Below, in pieces: positions 21,133-30,423 of a stretch of 55,255 bases of DNA. The stretch comes from Rickettsia typhi (GTDB lineage: Bacteria > Pseudomonadota > Alphaproteobacteria > Rickettsiales > Rickettsiaceae): NCBI GenBank assembly GCA_945875975.1, contig CAMCMD010000010.1:1-55255 (forward strand), read 5' to 3'. Position numbers and translations under genes: made by a program. The notes under the pieces are model-generated. The model did no database searches. It saw nothing but the letters and a program-made list of their open reading frames with translations, and was not told the origin of the DNA. Every line of letters begins with the position of its first letter. Within the stretch, counting starts at the first letter, position 1.

Positions 21133-21687
21133 TCAACTTTTGGGCGGTGCTGGAAAATCTGGAGCCTTATGCTTTATCAAGTAAGGTATCTGGAACGCAA
21201 GAAAAAGAATCGTGGCTGGTAAAGCTCCAAATACCTTAAAGTTAACCCAAGTCTCTTCTGGAAAAGTACGCCAAACAAATTCATTAACTGCAGCCATAGT
21301 AAAAAACAGCCACATAAATCTTATGTTCAACTGTAACCAGTATATATCGTTTTCTAACTGTACTGCATTGCCAAGTGCAACCTTTATTGCTGGTTCCCAT
21401 TTAAAATTTGTAATGAGAAACGCAAAACCAAATATACAATACAAAATAGTTGGTTTCATTTTAATGAAGGTAGTATTCCCGCTAAATAAAGTTAGACTTG
21501 CTGAAACAAGGAGTAATACATTAGTTATCAAGTGAACTTTACTTACTTTTTGCCTGAGAAGAAGCGTAATTGCTGTGCTACCAACAGTGGCAATAAGCGT
21601 ATATAACGTTGCAGTAAAAATACCATCAACTTTGTAACCAACAAAAAAAGCTATCAACGGAATAAATTCTATAAAAAGTTTAAGCAT
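21133..21687 (-). CDS. yciB: Inner-membrane septation/envelope protein YciB
   Basis: A 184-residue membrane protein of the YciB/IspZ family (septation protein A) with five or six hydrophobic segments. Recognisable family landmarks are FIEFIPLIAFFVGYK at the start, the central KMKPTILYCIFG followed by EPAIKVALGNAVQL, then WLQLNIRFMWLFFTMAAVNEFVWR, and W.NFKVFGALPATILF near the end. In enterobacteria YciB interacts with cell-division and elongation proteins and affects envelope integrity. Its start overlaps the end of the FTR1 gene by 8 bases, placing it last in a three-gene leftward operon with the iron permease and the cupredoxin protein. Confidence 0.92.
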   Translation of the reverse strand: MLKLFIEFIPLIAFFVGYKVDGIFTATLYTLIATVGSTAITLLLRQKVSKVHLITNVLLLVSASLTLFSGNTTFIKMKPTILYCIFGFAFLITNFKWEPAIKVALGNAVQLENDIYWLQLNIRFMWLFFTMAAVNEFVWRTFPEETWVNFKVFGALPATILFLAFQIPYLIKHKAPDFPAPPKS

Positions 21688-22501
21688 CGGTTTTATGTGA
21701 AATAATTGATCTTAATTTCATTAAGCTAACAGTTATTAATATGCTTGTAAGATAGAACACAAGTTGCATACCATTTGGTTTGGAATCATACCCCATAATG
21801 ACATTCAATATTTCACCCATTATGCTCTCGTTACTAATAAACCAAGAAGTATCCCAAAGCTGATCAGAGTAGAGTTGAATAAAGCCTGAAGATGTTAAGA
21901 TGCCAGCTGCTTCAGCTGCCAAACCAGCAGCAATCATGGTAAGTAAAATTGTTGAAATCTTAAAAACATATTTACCAGCAAGTTTCATAAGACCTAAATA
22001 CAACCCTACACCAACTGTTAAACCGAAAAAGGCACCAATTCCTATCCCTATTAAATACTGGGTACCTTCGATACTTTCTACAGCAGAAACGCTATAAACA
22101 AATAAGATAATCTCTGCTCCTTCCCTAAGTATTGCTGTTGCAACTACCAGAACTAACATAAGCTGACTGGCACGTCCAGCGGTTATGTTTTCTGACAGTT
22201 TACTTAAATCTTTCTTAATCTTTTTTGTATAACCCTGCATCCAAACGACTGTCCAGCTTATTATTGCTGCTGTAAGAAGGATTACACACGAGTTAGAAAT
22301 TTCATCACCAAGGCTGTCAAAGCTTGTTGAAATTGTTCGTGTAGATAGGGCAAATATTGCTGCTAGCACTATACCAATGAGTGCTCCAAGTACTATATAG
22401 GTTCTTGAATTTTTTACAGGTTTTGTAACTGCCATTATTATGCCAAGTAATAATGCTATCTCAAGAAATTCACGAAAAACTACAATAGCTATTTTAAACA
22501 T
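21680..22501 (-). CDS. FTR1-family iron permease
   Basis: A seven-helix high-affinity iron permease of the FTR1/EfeU family. Both signature REXXE motifs are present: REFLE at residues 10-14 and REGAE at 126-130. Its 273 residues match the bacterial EfeU length. It sits between the cupredoxin-domain gene upstream (8-base overlap) and yciB downstream (8-base overlap). The classical EfeB peroxidase and the M75 domain of EfeO are not nearby, so this is a reduced two-component version. Iron would have to be oxidised or delivered by the cupredoxin partner. Iron acquisition by this route is unusual for a Rickettsiaceae member and may have been gained by transfer. Confidence 0.93.
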   Translation of the reverse strand: MFKIAIVVFREFLEIALLLGIIMAVTKPVKNSRTYIVLGALIGIVLAAIFALSTRTISTSFDSLGDEISNSCVILLTAAIISWTVVWMQGYTKKIKKDLSKLSENITAGRASQLMLVLVVATAILREGAEIILFVYSVSAVESIEGTQYLIGIGIGAFFGLTVGVGLYLGLMKLAGKYVFKISTILLTMIAAGLAAEAAGILTSSGFIQLYSDQLWDTSWFISNESIMGEILNVIMGYDSKPNGMQLVFYLTSILITVSLMKLRSIISHKTDA

Positions 22502-22862
22502 CTTCTTCAGCCTCTTTAGCTATCTCTTTTATAATAATTTTTCCTTGAGCAGTATCTTGATGAAAATCGCCAAAGAATTTATATTCCCCAGGTTTCAGCG
22601 GAGCCAGAATAACCTTTGTTTCTGAATTGCCCAGAACAATTTTTTCTCTTTTTAGCTCGATACTTTCAAATTCTTCAATTGTTAGATCTTGATTATGTAC
22701 TGTAAGAATAATCTTTCTTCCTTGTGGCAACTCTATTACAGAAGGAGAAAACTTATGATCCTTAATGTATATATCAACATACAAAGCATCCTCCGCCCCT
22801 AGAGCAGCAGAAGCAATAAAGAATATACAAGTAGCAATCAAAAAAGTAATAAATTGTCGCAT
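22494..22862 (-). CDS. Periplasmic cupredoxin-domain protein (EfeO-N-like)
   Basis: A 122-residue exported protein. The signal peptide (residues 1-23, MRQFITFLIATCIFFIASAA) is followed by one cupredoxin-like beta-sandwich of the type fused to the N terminus of EfeO: YIKDHKFSPSVIELPQGRKI, VHNQDLTIEEFES and PLKPGEYKFFGDFH. The usual blue-copper Cys is absent; a His/Asp/Glu set near FFGDFHQD may bind metal instead, so electron transfer is unsure. It overlaps the FTR1 gene and heads the operon, making it the likely periplasmic iron-delivery or ferrous-oxidation partner of the permease. Confidence 0.85.
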   Translation of the reverse strand: MRQFITFLIATCIFFIASAALGAEDALYVDIYIKDHKFSPSVIELPQGRKIILTVHNQDLTIEEFESIELKREKIVLGNSETKVILAPLKPGEYKFFGDFHQDTAQGKIIIKEIAKEAEEDV

Positions 22863-23278
22863 TTACTAACCAAATATATCTACCAAGAATTCTATCTTAT
22901 TTCAGAGAAAATCACAATAACTAATAAATCTTTCCTTCGGAAAGTTATATTTTATAAAAAATAACGCCAATCATCACAAATGCAAGTCATGGATCTTCTG
23001 CTTATTAAGAGATTCGTAGGCAAAACCCAGGAATAACTTAATGTTATGCCAAATGATTAAATTCAGCTTCAGACTCCGAAGCTCAATTTCTTATGTACTA
23101 TGGTGGATCGCCCCAACACATCAATATAATTTCTTGATTTTTCTATTTTATTAATATATTTTATGTTATATATAAAATATATGTGGCTATATTCTATAAT
23201 ATTGTAATCTTAAATAAGTTATATATAGCATTATTACTAGACTAAAAACATGAATTTTTAAAAATCATTGAGTAGTTT
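22863..23278. other. Intergenic region between divergent operons
   Basis: This 416-base AT-rich gap separates the leftward iron operon from the rightward kinase genes and should hold both promoters. The part near 23130-23200 is almost pure A/T with TATAT runs, but I cannot name a specific promoter. I see no RNA gene, repeat or credible small ORF. Confidence 0.5.
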
Positions 23279-23998
23279 ATGACAAAAAATATTAAGCCAA
23301 AGAATATAGTGGTTTCTATTTTATCTAAGCTAAGTCATGAATTAAAAACTCCAATTCATGGAGTCAGGGGTATCTCGAGTTACCTCTTAGACAACTGGGA
23401 TAATTTAAGCAATTCTGAAAAAAAGAAATATTTATCTATTCTTGTCGAAACAAGCGATGATCTTGCTTCTCTCTTAAACTCAATCCTAACTAATCAGAGC
23501 GATAAGGATGCAATAGAGTTTAATTTCGAACGAATTGATCTTATACAAACTATAAAGGACACGGTAGAGAAAAGTAGAAATCTTAACTTAATAAAAAACA
23601 AAATAATAATTGGTTTTGAGGCAAATGATGAAAAGTGCTATACAATGGCAGACAAATTTTGGATCAATCAATTACTTTCTAATGTAATTTTTAATGCGGT
23701 AAATTATTCAAATCACGGTAAAATAATTGTTTCTGCTAGACTTGATAAAGTTGACGAAATAGCTGTTTGTCTTATCTCTGTCAAAGATGAAGGAATTGGT
23801 ATTGCCCAAGAAGAACTAAGCAGTATATTTGATCCATTCATTCGCGGCTCTGCTGGTCAAGAAATAGATGGTGATGGCCTTGGACTTACGATATGCCGTG
23901 AAATCATTGAGGCCCATGATGGTAAAATCTTTGCCCTAAACAATTCAGACATTGGTTCTACAATAACATTCTACATCCCCATAAAACAATCTGATTAA
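23279..23998 (+). CDS. Soluble histidine kinase without sensor domain
   Basis: A 239-residue cytoplasmic histidine kinase. The phosphoacceptor is His20 in the H-box KLSHELKTPIHG, followed by a dimerisation helix and a HATPase domain with the N-box NVIFNAVNYSNHG, the G1 box KDEGIGIAQEE, the F-region FDPFIRG and the G2 box GDGLGLTICREII. There is no membrane segment, PAS or GAF domain ahead of the H-box, so it must receive its signal through a partner or act in a relay. A single-domain response regulator starts 11 bases after its stop, making a compact operon. The family of its signal is unknown. Confidence 0.9.
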   Translation: MTKNIKPKNIVVSILSKLSHELKTPIHGVRGISSYLLDNWDNLSNSEKKKYLSILVETSDDLASLLNSILTNQSDKDAIEFNFERIDLIQTIKDTVEKSRNLNLIKNKIIIGFEANDEKCYTMADKFWINQLLSNVIFNAVNYSNHGKIIVSARLDKVDEIAVCLISVKDEGIGIAQEELSSIFDPFIRGSAGQEIDGDGLGLTICREIIEAHDGKIFALNNSDIGSTITFYIPIKQSD

Positions 23999-24008
23999 CG
24001 TCTAATTT

Positions 24009-24398
24009 ATGAAAAAAAGAAGCATAATACTATTTATTGATGATGAGAAAGTTTGCCACACTTTAGCCGAACTAATAATACCTAATTTTACTGATTACAA
24101 ACTTGTTGGAGCTTTCTCCGGGAACGAAGCAATTGAACTGGCAAAAAGATATGCAAGTGATATAGCTCTTGTTTTGTCTGATATTATGCTTCCTGGTATA
24201 AATGGCTACCAGGTATATTCCCAGTTAAAAGAAGATGAACGATTTGCCAATATACCATTCATTTTTCAAAGCGGCTTGGTCTCGCAAGAAGAAGAACTAA
24301 AAAGGCATGTTATCTCTGATGTTACTATATTATACAAACCTTATAAACAGTCAGACCTATTAAAAGCTATTAACGACACGCTTAAATCAGTGAATTAA
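24009..24398 (+). CDS. Single-domain response regulator
   Basis: A receiver domain of 129 residues with no output domain. The acidic pocket (Asp11, Asp12), the phosphoacceptor Asp58 in LVLSDIMLPG and the Lys in LYKPYKQ are in their usual places. It lies directly after the soluble histidine kinase, its presumed partner. Such CheY/DivK-like regulators act by protein contact or as a relay to other phosphotransfer proteins. The larger symporter-kinase at 42-45 kb, which lacks its own regulator nearby, is another possible donor. Confidence 0.9.
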   Translation: MKKRSIILFIDDEKVCHTLAELIIPNFTDYKLVGAFSGNEAIELAKRYASDIALVLSDIMLPGINGYQVYSQLKEDERFANIPFIFQSGLVSQEEELKRHVISDVTILYKPYKQSDLLKAINDTLKSVN

Positions 24399-24457
24399 CT
24401 TGATAATAGTTTAGTTTAAACCTATTTTTATATCACTAAACTCAAAGATTATACATA

Positions 24458-25993
24458 ATGTCTGTCTCAGAAAATTTCTACATAACTACCCCAATTTACT
24501 ATGTTAATGATGTGCCGCATATAGGTCATGCTTACACAAGCATAGCCTGTGATGTTATCAGCAGATTTATGCGCCTATCTGGCAAAAACGTAAAGTACTT
24601 AACTGGTACAGACGAGCATGGTCAGAAAGTTGAGAAATCAGCTGAAAAACATGGGATATCACCACAGGAATTTACTGATAAAACATCAATGATATTTCGT
24701 CAAATGATGCAAACATTAAATATATCTAATGATGATTTCATACGAACTACAGAAGAAAGACACAAAGAAGCCGTAAGGCACTTTTGGTCAAAGTTAGTAG
24801 AAAACGGCGATATTTACCTTGGGAAATATTCCGGCTGGTATTCAATTAGAGACGAAGCGTTTTATTCCGAAAAAGAATTAACTGAGGAAGGTTTAGCGCC
24901 GACTGGAGCGCCAGTAGAGTGGATCGAAGAACCAAGCTATTTTTTTAACTTATCAAAGTGGCAAGATAAACTACTTGAATATTATGAAAACCATCCAGAA
25001 TTCATCATTCCTGAATCGAGAAGAAATGAGGTAATTAGCTTCGTTAAAAGCGGTCTGATGGATCTGTCCGTCTCGCGTACTAGTTTTAATTGGGGCATTA
25101 AAGTTCCCGGTAACGACGAGCATGTAATTTACGTTTGGCTCGATGCATTGACAAACTATCTATCGGCTCTAGGCTATCCAGATAAAGGCAACCCATCCAA
25201 AAAATATTGGCCAGCTTCTGCCCACGTTGTTGGTAAAGATATACTGAGATTCCATGCCGTATATTGGCCAGCATTTTTAATGGCAGCTGGGCTTGAGTTA
25301 CCTAAATCTATTGTGGCTCACGGTTGGTGGACTAATGAAGGACAGAAAATATCTAAGTCCTTAGGCAACGTAATAGACCCGTTTGGCTTAGTCGAAGAAT
25401 TTGGCCTCGACCAAGTACGATATTTTTTAATGCGGGAAGTAACTTTTGGAAATGATGGTAATTTTTCAAAAGAAAATTTGATTACACGAAATAACAGCGA
25501 GCTTGCTAACAAGATAGGCAATCTTTTACAACGCACAAGCTCATTCGTATTCAAACATTGTAACGCGAGTATCCCCCTTGTATTACCATCATATATCGAT
25601 GAAGCGTATAACACTCCTTTGCTACTTGATATTTTATCAATTCAGCAACAAAATATTACTGCCATGAAGGAGTTTCAAATAAATAAAGTTCTGGATAATA
25701 TAATTCATATCACTGACCAAGCTAATATCTATATAGATAAAGAGGCGCCATGGAGTCTTAAAAACACGGATACGATGAAGATGAATCAAGTACTGTATAA
25801 TTTACTTGAGTCTCTACGATTTATTGGCATCATGTTGCAGCCATTCGTTCCAGATTCAGCCTCAAAAATCCTTGATCAGCTAAACGTGGCAAACGATCAG
25901 AGATCATTTACTCATTTGAACAAAAAATATGCTTTAAAGCCATCATCTGCAATCATGCAGCCTATACCTATATTTCCGAGGTTTGAAAAATGA
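24458..25993 (+). CDS. metG: Methionyl-tRNA synthetase
   Basis: A class I aminoacyl-tRNA synthetase charging tRNA-Met. The HIGH signature appears as VPHIGHAYTS near residue 20 and the KMSKS loop as KISKSLGN near residue 305. The anticodon-binding helical domain follows. At 511 residues it is the short form without the C-terminal tRNA-binding domain and without a four-Cys zinc knuckle, as in many alphaproteobacteria. Its stop overlaps the tatD start (ATGA), so the two are co-translated. Confidence 0.97.
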   Translation: MSVSENFYITTPIYYVNDVPHIGHAYTSIACDVISRFMRLSGKNVKYLTGTDEHGQKVEKSAEKHGISPQEFTDKTSMIFRQMMQTLNISNDDFIRTTEERHKEAVRHFWSKLVENGDIYLGKYSGWYSIRDEAFYSEKELTEEGLAPTGAPVEWIEEPSYFFNLSKWQDKLLEYYENHPEFIIPESRRNEVISFVKSGLMDLSVSRTSFNWGIKVPGNDEHVIYVWLDALTNYLSALGYPDKGNPSKKYWPASAHVVGKDILRFHAVYWPAFLMAAGLELPKSIVAHGWWTNEGQKISKSLGNVIDPFGLVEEFGLDQVRYFLMREVTFGNDGNFSKENLITRNNSELANKIGNLLQRTSSFVFKHCNASIPLVLPSYIDEAYNTPLLLDILSIQQQNITAMKEFQINKVLDNIIHITDQANIYIDKEAPWSLKNTDTMKMNQVLYNLLESLRFIGIMLQPFVPDSASKILDQLNVANDQRSFTHLNKKYALKPSSAIMQPIPIFPRFEK

Positions 25994-26790
25994 TTATTGT
26001 AGATTCTCACTGCCATCTCGATATGCTTAATGACTATGACAGCACAGATAATATTGTAAACCGTGCAAAGGAGTCTGGAGTAAAATACTTACAAACAATA
26101 TGCACAAGACTAGATAATTTTGAAAATATTCTCTCTATCGCAAAAAAATTTGACAATGTATATGCATCTGTTGGTGTACACCCTAGTGAAATTGAAACAA
26201 TAACATCTTACCCAGAATTACTTCGTTTAAGCTCCGATGATAAAGTTATAGGGCTTGGTGAAACTGGGCTTGATTATTTTTACAATAAAGAGGCTCAGCA
26301 TCATCTGCTGCAAAGAAAATCATTTGAACAACATATCCTAGCCTCGCAAGAAAATGGCTTGCCTGTAATTATTCATACGCGTGATGCAGAAGAGGATACA
26401 ACCAGTATAATTGCAGAGCACAGGAAGCATAAAGAGTTTCCTGCTTTAATTCACTGCTTCACAGCGTCAAAAGAATTTGCTGCTAAAATGCTAGACCTTG
26501 GCTTATATATTTCCATTTCTGGTATTGTTACTTTTAAAAATGCCGAATCATTAAGGGAGGCAATCAAATATGTACCACTCGATCGATTACTTGTCGAAAC
26601 AGATTCACCTTATCTTGCTCCTGTTCCAAAAAGAGGCAAAACCAATGAACCTTCTTATACTAAATATATAGTTGAATTTTTGGCCGAACTAAAGGGTGTA
26701 AGTACAGCAGAACTAGCGAACAAAACAACAGATAATTTTTTTAGGTTGTTTACTAAAGCAATAAGGGAAGCTGAAGATTCTTATAAATAA
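25990..26790 (+). CDS. tatD: TatD-family metal-dependent hydrolase
   Basis: A 266-residue TIM-barrel hydrolase (YcfH/TatD family), a putative 3'-5' DNA exonuclease. The metal ligands are visible: DSHCHLD at the N terminus, GLGETGLDYFY, VIIHTRDAEED, LIHCFTAS and the C-terminal VETDSPYLAP. The start overlaps the metG stop, an arrangement common in alphaproteobacteria. It ends 9 bases before the end of the oppositely directed dapD. Confidence 0.93.
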   Translation: MIIVDSHCHLDMLNDYDSTDNIVNRAKESGVKYLQTICTRLDNFENILSIAKKFDNVYASVGVHPSEIETITSYPELLRLSSDDKVIGLGETGLDYFYNKEAQHHLLQRKSFEQHILASQENGLPVIIHTRDAEEDTTSIIAEHRKHKEFPALIHCFTASKEFAAKMLDLGLYISISGIVTFKNAESLREAIKYVPLDRLLVETDSPYLAPVPKRGKTNEPSYTKYIVEFLAELKGVSTAELANKTTDNFFRLFTKAIREAEDSYK

Positions 26791-26799
26791 ATTATATCA

Positions 26800-27624
26800 T
26801 TATTCTCTAAGCAGTTCATTGATGCTTGTTTTCTGGCGAGTTTTTTGATCCACTTGTTTAACTATTACCGCACATGAAAGTCCGGGCATTCCATGGTCTT
26901 TTGCTGGCAAATAACCAGGCACAACAACGGAGTAAGCAGGAATTTTACCAAAAATAATCTCGCCCGTACTACGGTTGACTATCTTAGTGGAGGCACCAAT
27001 AAATACTCCCATGCTAATGACAGAACCTTCCTCTACTAGCACTCCTTCGGCAATTTCTGATCTTGCACCGATAAAACAATTATCTTCAATAATTACTGGG
27101 TTAGCTTGCAAAGGTTCAAGCACGCCACCAATACCAGTTCCCCCCGAGATGTGACAGTTTTTTCCAATATATGCGCATGATCCAACCGTAGCCCATGTAT
27201 CAATCAATGACCCATCTCCAACATGTGCTCCTATATTAATAAATGAAGGCATCACTACAACATTTTTGCCGATAAACGCTCCTTTTCTGATATAAGCACC
27301 TGGTACAAATCTTGAATTAGATTGCTTAATTTGTTCGTCATCACCATTGGCAAATTTGGGCTCGATTTTATCGTACCATTTTGCAAAACTTCCATCAAAA
27401 ATTCTCATTTCCGATGTTTTAAAACTAAGCAATATTGCTTTCTTCACCCACTCATTAACGAGCCATTGACTGTCTTTTTTATAACTAACACTAATACGCC
27501 CCTGATCAAGTAAAGAAATTATATCATCTATAATACACTTTCCTTTAGCAAATTGATCCTCGTTTTTGCTTATAGTATCTCTTGTTTGCCAAAGCTCTTC
27601 AATTGCTGTAATATAATTTTCCAT
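26800..27624 (-). CDS. dapD: Tetrahydrodipicolinate N-succinyltransferase
   Basis: DapD succinylates tetrahydrodipicolinate in the lysine/diaminopimelate pathway, which supplies meso-DAP for peptidoglycan. The protein has a helical N-terminal domain followed by a left-handed beta-helix of hexapeptide repeats, running from [20 protein letters not shown] through [10 protein letters not shown] to [16 protein letters not shown]. The length of 274 residues is typical. It agrees with MltG in showing that the organism makes peptidoglycan. It is convergent with tatD and divergent from the zinc-ribbon gene. Confidence 0.96.
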   Translation of the reverse strand: MENYITAIEELWQTRDTISKNEDQFAKGKCIIDDIISLLDQGRISVSYKKDSQWLVNEWVKKAILLSFKTSEMRIFDGSFAKWYDKIEPKFANGDDEQIKQSNSRFVPGAYIRKGAFIGKNVVVMPSFINIGAHVGDGSLIDTWATVGSCAYIGKNCHISGGTGIGGVLEPLQANPVIIEDNCFIGARSEIAEGVLVEEGSVISMGVFIGASTKIVNRSTGEIIFGKIPAYSVVVPGYLPAKDHGMPGLSCAVIVKQVDQKTRQKTSINELLRE

Positions 27625-27742
27625 GAAGAGCTATATCGTATCTTTTTAAGGTTGAATACAAATATAAATAGCTGTATTTTATTCTTACGTAAATAGTTTT
27701 TATCAAAATTCATTTATAGCAAAGCCAATTAGTATATAACAT

Positions 27743-28360
27743 ATGTATATCGCCTGCCCAAAATGTGATACAAAATTTGTAGTAATGCCCGAACAGATTG
27801 GCAAAGAAGGCAGAAAAGTTAAGTGCTCAAAATGTTCTCATGTCTGGCATCACAAACTAGCTGATCAGCTGAGAATTGAACCGATAATAACGCAACCAAT
27901 TGCAGCAACTCCTTTAGGCAATGGGATAAATTTACCAGCTCTCTTACCTATTAAAATTCAACCATATCTTTATGTAATGCCGGTTGTAATGATAGGATTA
28001 ATAATCTTTATGCTGATTATGGTTTTTCCAACTAGTCTTGGAATTAATACACTCCTTAATAGTAATAATTTAAGCATTAAAGATGTTCAAGTACAAAATC
28101 AGAAGGACCTAGACAAGATAACTATTAACTACAAAGTTCATAACAGTGCGTCAACAATAGTAAAAATGCCTTTAGTCAGAATCAGATTTTTTGATAGAAA
28201 CGGCAAAATCGTTGAGTCAAAAATTGATGATCAGAATAGTAACGTTGACATGTCTCCAAATCAGTTTATCCAGATTAAAACGGAGCTCGTGCCAGCACCT
28301 TCTGCTGCGGATAGTATTGATATTATGATTGGCAATAAAATTGATTTTATTCTCAGATAA
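27743..28360 (+). CDS. Zinc-ribbon (MJ0042-type) membrane protein
   Basis: The N-terminal 40 residues are an MJ0042 zinc ribbon with two CxxC pairs (YIACPKCDTKFV and KVKCSKCSHVWH), as in alphaproteobacterial proteins annotated zinc-ribbon or thioredoxin-like. A single membrane helix lies near residues 75-98, and the rest is a beta-rich domain expected outside the membrane (DUF3426-like). The role of this family is unknown. It is monocistronic or co-transcribed with the SMR gene, 29 bases downstream. Confidence 0.85.
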   Translation: MYIACPKCDTKFVVMPEQIGKEGRKVKCSKCSHVWHHKLADQLRIEPIITQPIAATPLGNGINLPALLPIKIQPYLYVMPVVMIGLIIFMLIMVFPTSLGINTLLNSNNLSIKDVQVQNQKDLDKITINYKVHNSASTIVKMPLVRIRFFDRNGKIVESKIDDQNSNVDMSPNQFIQIKTELVPAPSAADSIDIMIGNKIDFILR

Positions 28361-28389
28361 CTAGTTTTAAATCACATAGGTTAATTTAA

Positions 28390-28707
28390 ATGGCGTGGTT
28401 ATATCTATTAATAGCTGGTATCTTTGAGATATTCTGGGCCGTGGGAATAAAATATTGCGATGGACTAAAAATTACTCTCCCCTTAATTTTAGTAATAGTC
28501 TCAATGGGTCTTAGTATTATTTTCCTAGGACTGGCAACCAAAACCATTCCTATGAGCATTGCCTATGCAGTATGGACAGGCATTGGGATAGTAGGTGTAT
28601 TTGCGTATGGTTTACTAATACTTAAAGATCCTATTTCTACCAATAGTATTATTTTTGTTGGTATGATATTGATAGGAATCATTGGTTTAAAACTTGGAGT
28701 TAAATGA
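28390..28707 (+). CDS. SMR-family small multidrug/cation exporter
   Basis: A four-helix small multidrug resistance protein of 105 residues. The membrane-embedded Glu14 in AGIFEIFWAVGIK, the IPMSIAYAVWTGIG motif and the C-terminal GIIGLKLG helix place it in the EmrE/SugE family. The residues after the Glu (FWAVGIKY) look closer to the SugE/Gdx guanidinium-exporter branch than to EmrE, but this cannot be settled by eye. It functions as an antiparallel dimer or as a pair; no second SMR gene is adjacent. Confidence 0.9.
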   Translation: MAWLYLLIAGIFEIFWAVGIKYCDGLKITLPLILVIVSMGLSIIFLGLATKTIPMSIAYAVWTGIGIVGVFAYGLLILKDPISTNSIIFVGMILIGIIGLKLGVK

Positions 28708-28739
28708 TCTCAGCGCTTGATTGAGTTTCCTACATCAAC

Positions 28740-29732
28740 CTATTGACTAACTTGCACCTTCAGGCGCTGCCTAAATTTCTGTACATACATATTATGCTCT
28801 TCAAGAGTGCTAGAAAAGCTATGTCCGCCAGTACCATCAACAACAAAATATAACGCATTGATTTTTGCTGGCAACACGGAAGCTTCAAGTGAGGCCACAC
28901 CAGGGCAAGCGATTGGCCCCGGTGGAAGACCCTCTACTTTGTATGTATTATACTTTGAATCAATTTGCAGATCTGTGCGCGTTAAGGCCCGATTTAACTT
29001 ATATTTTCCTTCAGTTACAGCATAGATCACCGTTGGATCAGCTTGAAGCTTCATTCCCCTCTTCAATCGATTGATAAAGACTCCAGCTATTAGTGGACGC
29101 TCTTTGTCATTACCAGCTTCTCTTTCTACTATCGAAGCAAAAATAAGCACATCTCTCCTAGTCTTCAAAGGTGAGTCTTCTTTAAGTTTCAGCATCACAG
29201 CATCCAGAGCCCTTGACATACCATTGCGCATTTCATCAATAATTTTTTCACGTAAATCACCATACGTATAAAAATAAGTTGATGGCATTAGATAACCTTC
29301 TGGAATATTGAGATTAATTTGCCCAAACAGCCTAGTTTCAGCATTTATTTTTGTAATAATCTCGTTAACTGTCTGTCCCTCAGCAATAATAAACCTGTGA
29401 ACTACCGATTTACCACTGGCAAGTCTTGTAAGTACTTGATATGGGGAAATAGCTTTTGTAAACTCATATTCCCCACTCTTGAGCGGGTTAAAAGCCCCGT
29501 ATAATTTACTAATAAATTCAAATAAGACTTTGTGCTTTATGACCCCTTCTTGCGCAAGAATTAAGCTAATTTCATGAGTAGACAGACCAGCTTTAATAAT
29601 AACTATTTTTTTCTCGAGTAATTGCCCAGGTAAAACTAAATAACTACCAATAATATTGGCTATAGTGATAGTGATTATTGCTAAAGAAATCATAGCAATC
29701 AATTTCATTTTTAAAAAGCTATTAACAATCAC
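28740..29732 (-). CDS. mltG: Endolytic murein transglycosylase
   Basis: MltG cuts nascent peptidoglycan strands at the inner membrane and sets their length. The N-terminal membrane anchor (about residues 10-33) is followed by a LysM-like region (GLSTHEISLILAQEGVI) and the YceG catalytic domain with ASIVEREAGNDKERPLIAG (catalytic Glu near residue 203), LQADPTVIYA, and YNTYKVEGLPPGPIACPG. Its 330 residues are typical. The GTG at 29732 shares its first base with the xseB stop (TAGTG); an internal ATG lies 24 bases later. The two genes are co-transcribed. Confidence 0.95.
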   Translation of the reverse strand: MIVNSFLKMKLIAMISLAIITITIANIIGSYLVLPGQLLEKKIVIIKAGLSTHEISLILAQEGVIKHKVLFEFISKLYGAFNPLKSGEYEFTKAISPYQVLTRLASGKSVVHRFIIAEGQTVNEIITKINAETRLFGQINLNIPEGYLMPSTYFYTYGDLREKIIDEMRNGMSRALDAVMLKLKEDSPLKTRRDVLIFASIVEREAGNDKERPLIAGVFINRLKRGMKLQADPTVIYAVTEGKYKLNRALTRTDLQIDSKYNTYKVEGLPPGPIACPGVASLEASVLPAKINALYFVVDGTGGHSFSSTLEEHNMYVQKFRQRLKVQVSQ

Positions 29733-29971
29733 TAAAGATCAACCTCAACAGTTTGCACTTCTTTATCAGTTACGCTTGTTATCTTTTCGATTTTTAGCTT
29801 AGCATTTTTTAGCATAGATTCACAGTGCTTCTTGAGCAGCACTCCGCGTTCAAAATTCTCGACTGCACTGGCAAGATCTTCTTCACCTGTATCAATTTTT
29901 CTTACAATTTCTTCAAGCTCAGCAAGCGCAGCTTCAAAACTCATTTTTTCAATAGCTTTAGATTGTGTCAT
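29732..29971 (-). CDS. xseB: Exodeoxyribonuclease VII small subunit
   Basis: A 79-residue, acidic helical protein with the XseB signature [20 protein letters not shown] and [15 protein letters not shown]. It pairs with XseA, which is not in this window, to degrade single-stranded DNA. Its stop overlaps the mltG start, so it is the first gene of the pair. Confidence 0.93.
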   Translation of the reverse strand: MTQSKAIEKMSFEAALAELEEIVRKIDTGEEDLASAVENFERGVLLKKHCESMLKNAKLKIEKITSVTDKEVQTVEVDL

Positions 29972-30016
29972 GGGATAAAATCATTTTTAATTAATTAAAC
30001 ATTATTTATTTTTCAT

Positions 30017-30295
30017 ATGCAAGTCAGAATTCTTAAACCCGCCAAATCAGCAATGCAATCAGCACATGCTGATAATAAATGGTTACTAGAGTTTGTCAAA
30101 CAGCCGCGCTGCAAATTTAAGGAAGCTACTATGGGCAGAACTTCATCAACCGATATGTCTAATGAACTAAAAATTCTGTTCTCAACCCTGCAGCAAGCTA
30201 TTACTTTCGCAAATAAAAAAGCTTTAACATATGAAATAATCACTCCAAAAGAGCCAAAAATTCCTAGGAAGAGTTATGCTACAAATTTTAAGTAA
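30017..30295 (+). CDS. NDUFS4-like complex I accessory subunit
   Basis: A 92-residue homologue of the NADH dehydrogenase accessory subunit NDUFS4 (18-kDa ETC complex I subunit), found in alphaproteobacteria and mitochondria. It opens with the family's MQVRILKPAKSAMQSAHA and has WLLEFVKQPR, MGRTSSTDMS with the LKILF helix, FANKKALTYEI and the PRKSYATNF tail. It stabilises the NADH-oxidising arm of complex I. It is divergent from xseB, with about 45 AT-rich bases between them. Confidence 0.92.
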   Translation: MQVRILKPAKSAMQSAHADNKWLLEFVKQPRCKFKEATMGRTSSTDMSNELKILFSTLQQAITFANKKALTYEIITPKEPKIPRKSYATNFK

Positions 30296-30423
30296 GCAAG
30301 TGTTATCATATCGCTATTGAGTAATGCATCTAATAAGACTTTATTGCTATTTGCAACAACCATAAATTATAAAATAAAACAGCTTCACTGTTACCACTTC
30401 TATCTAGAACAATTTATTTCATT

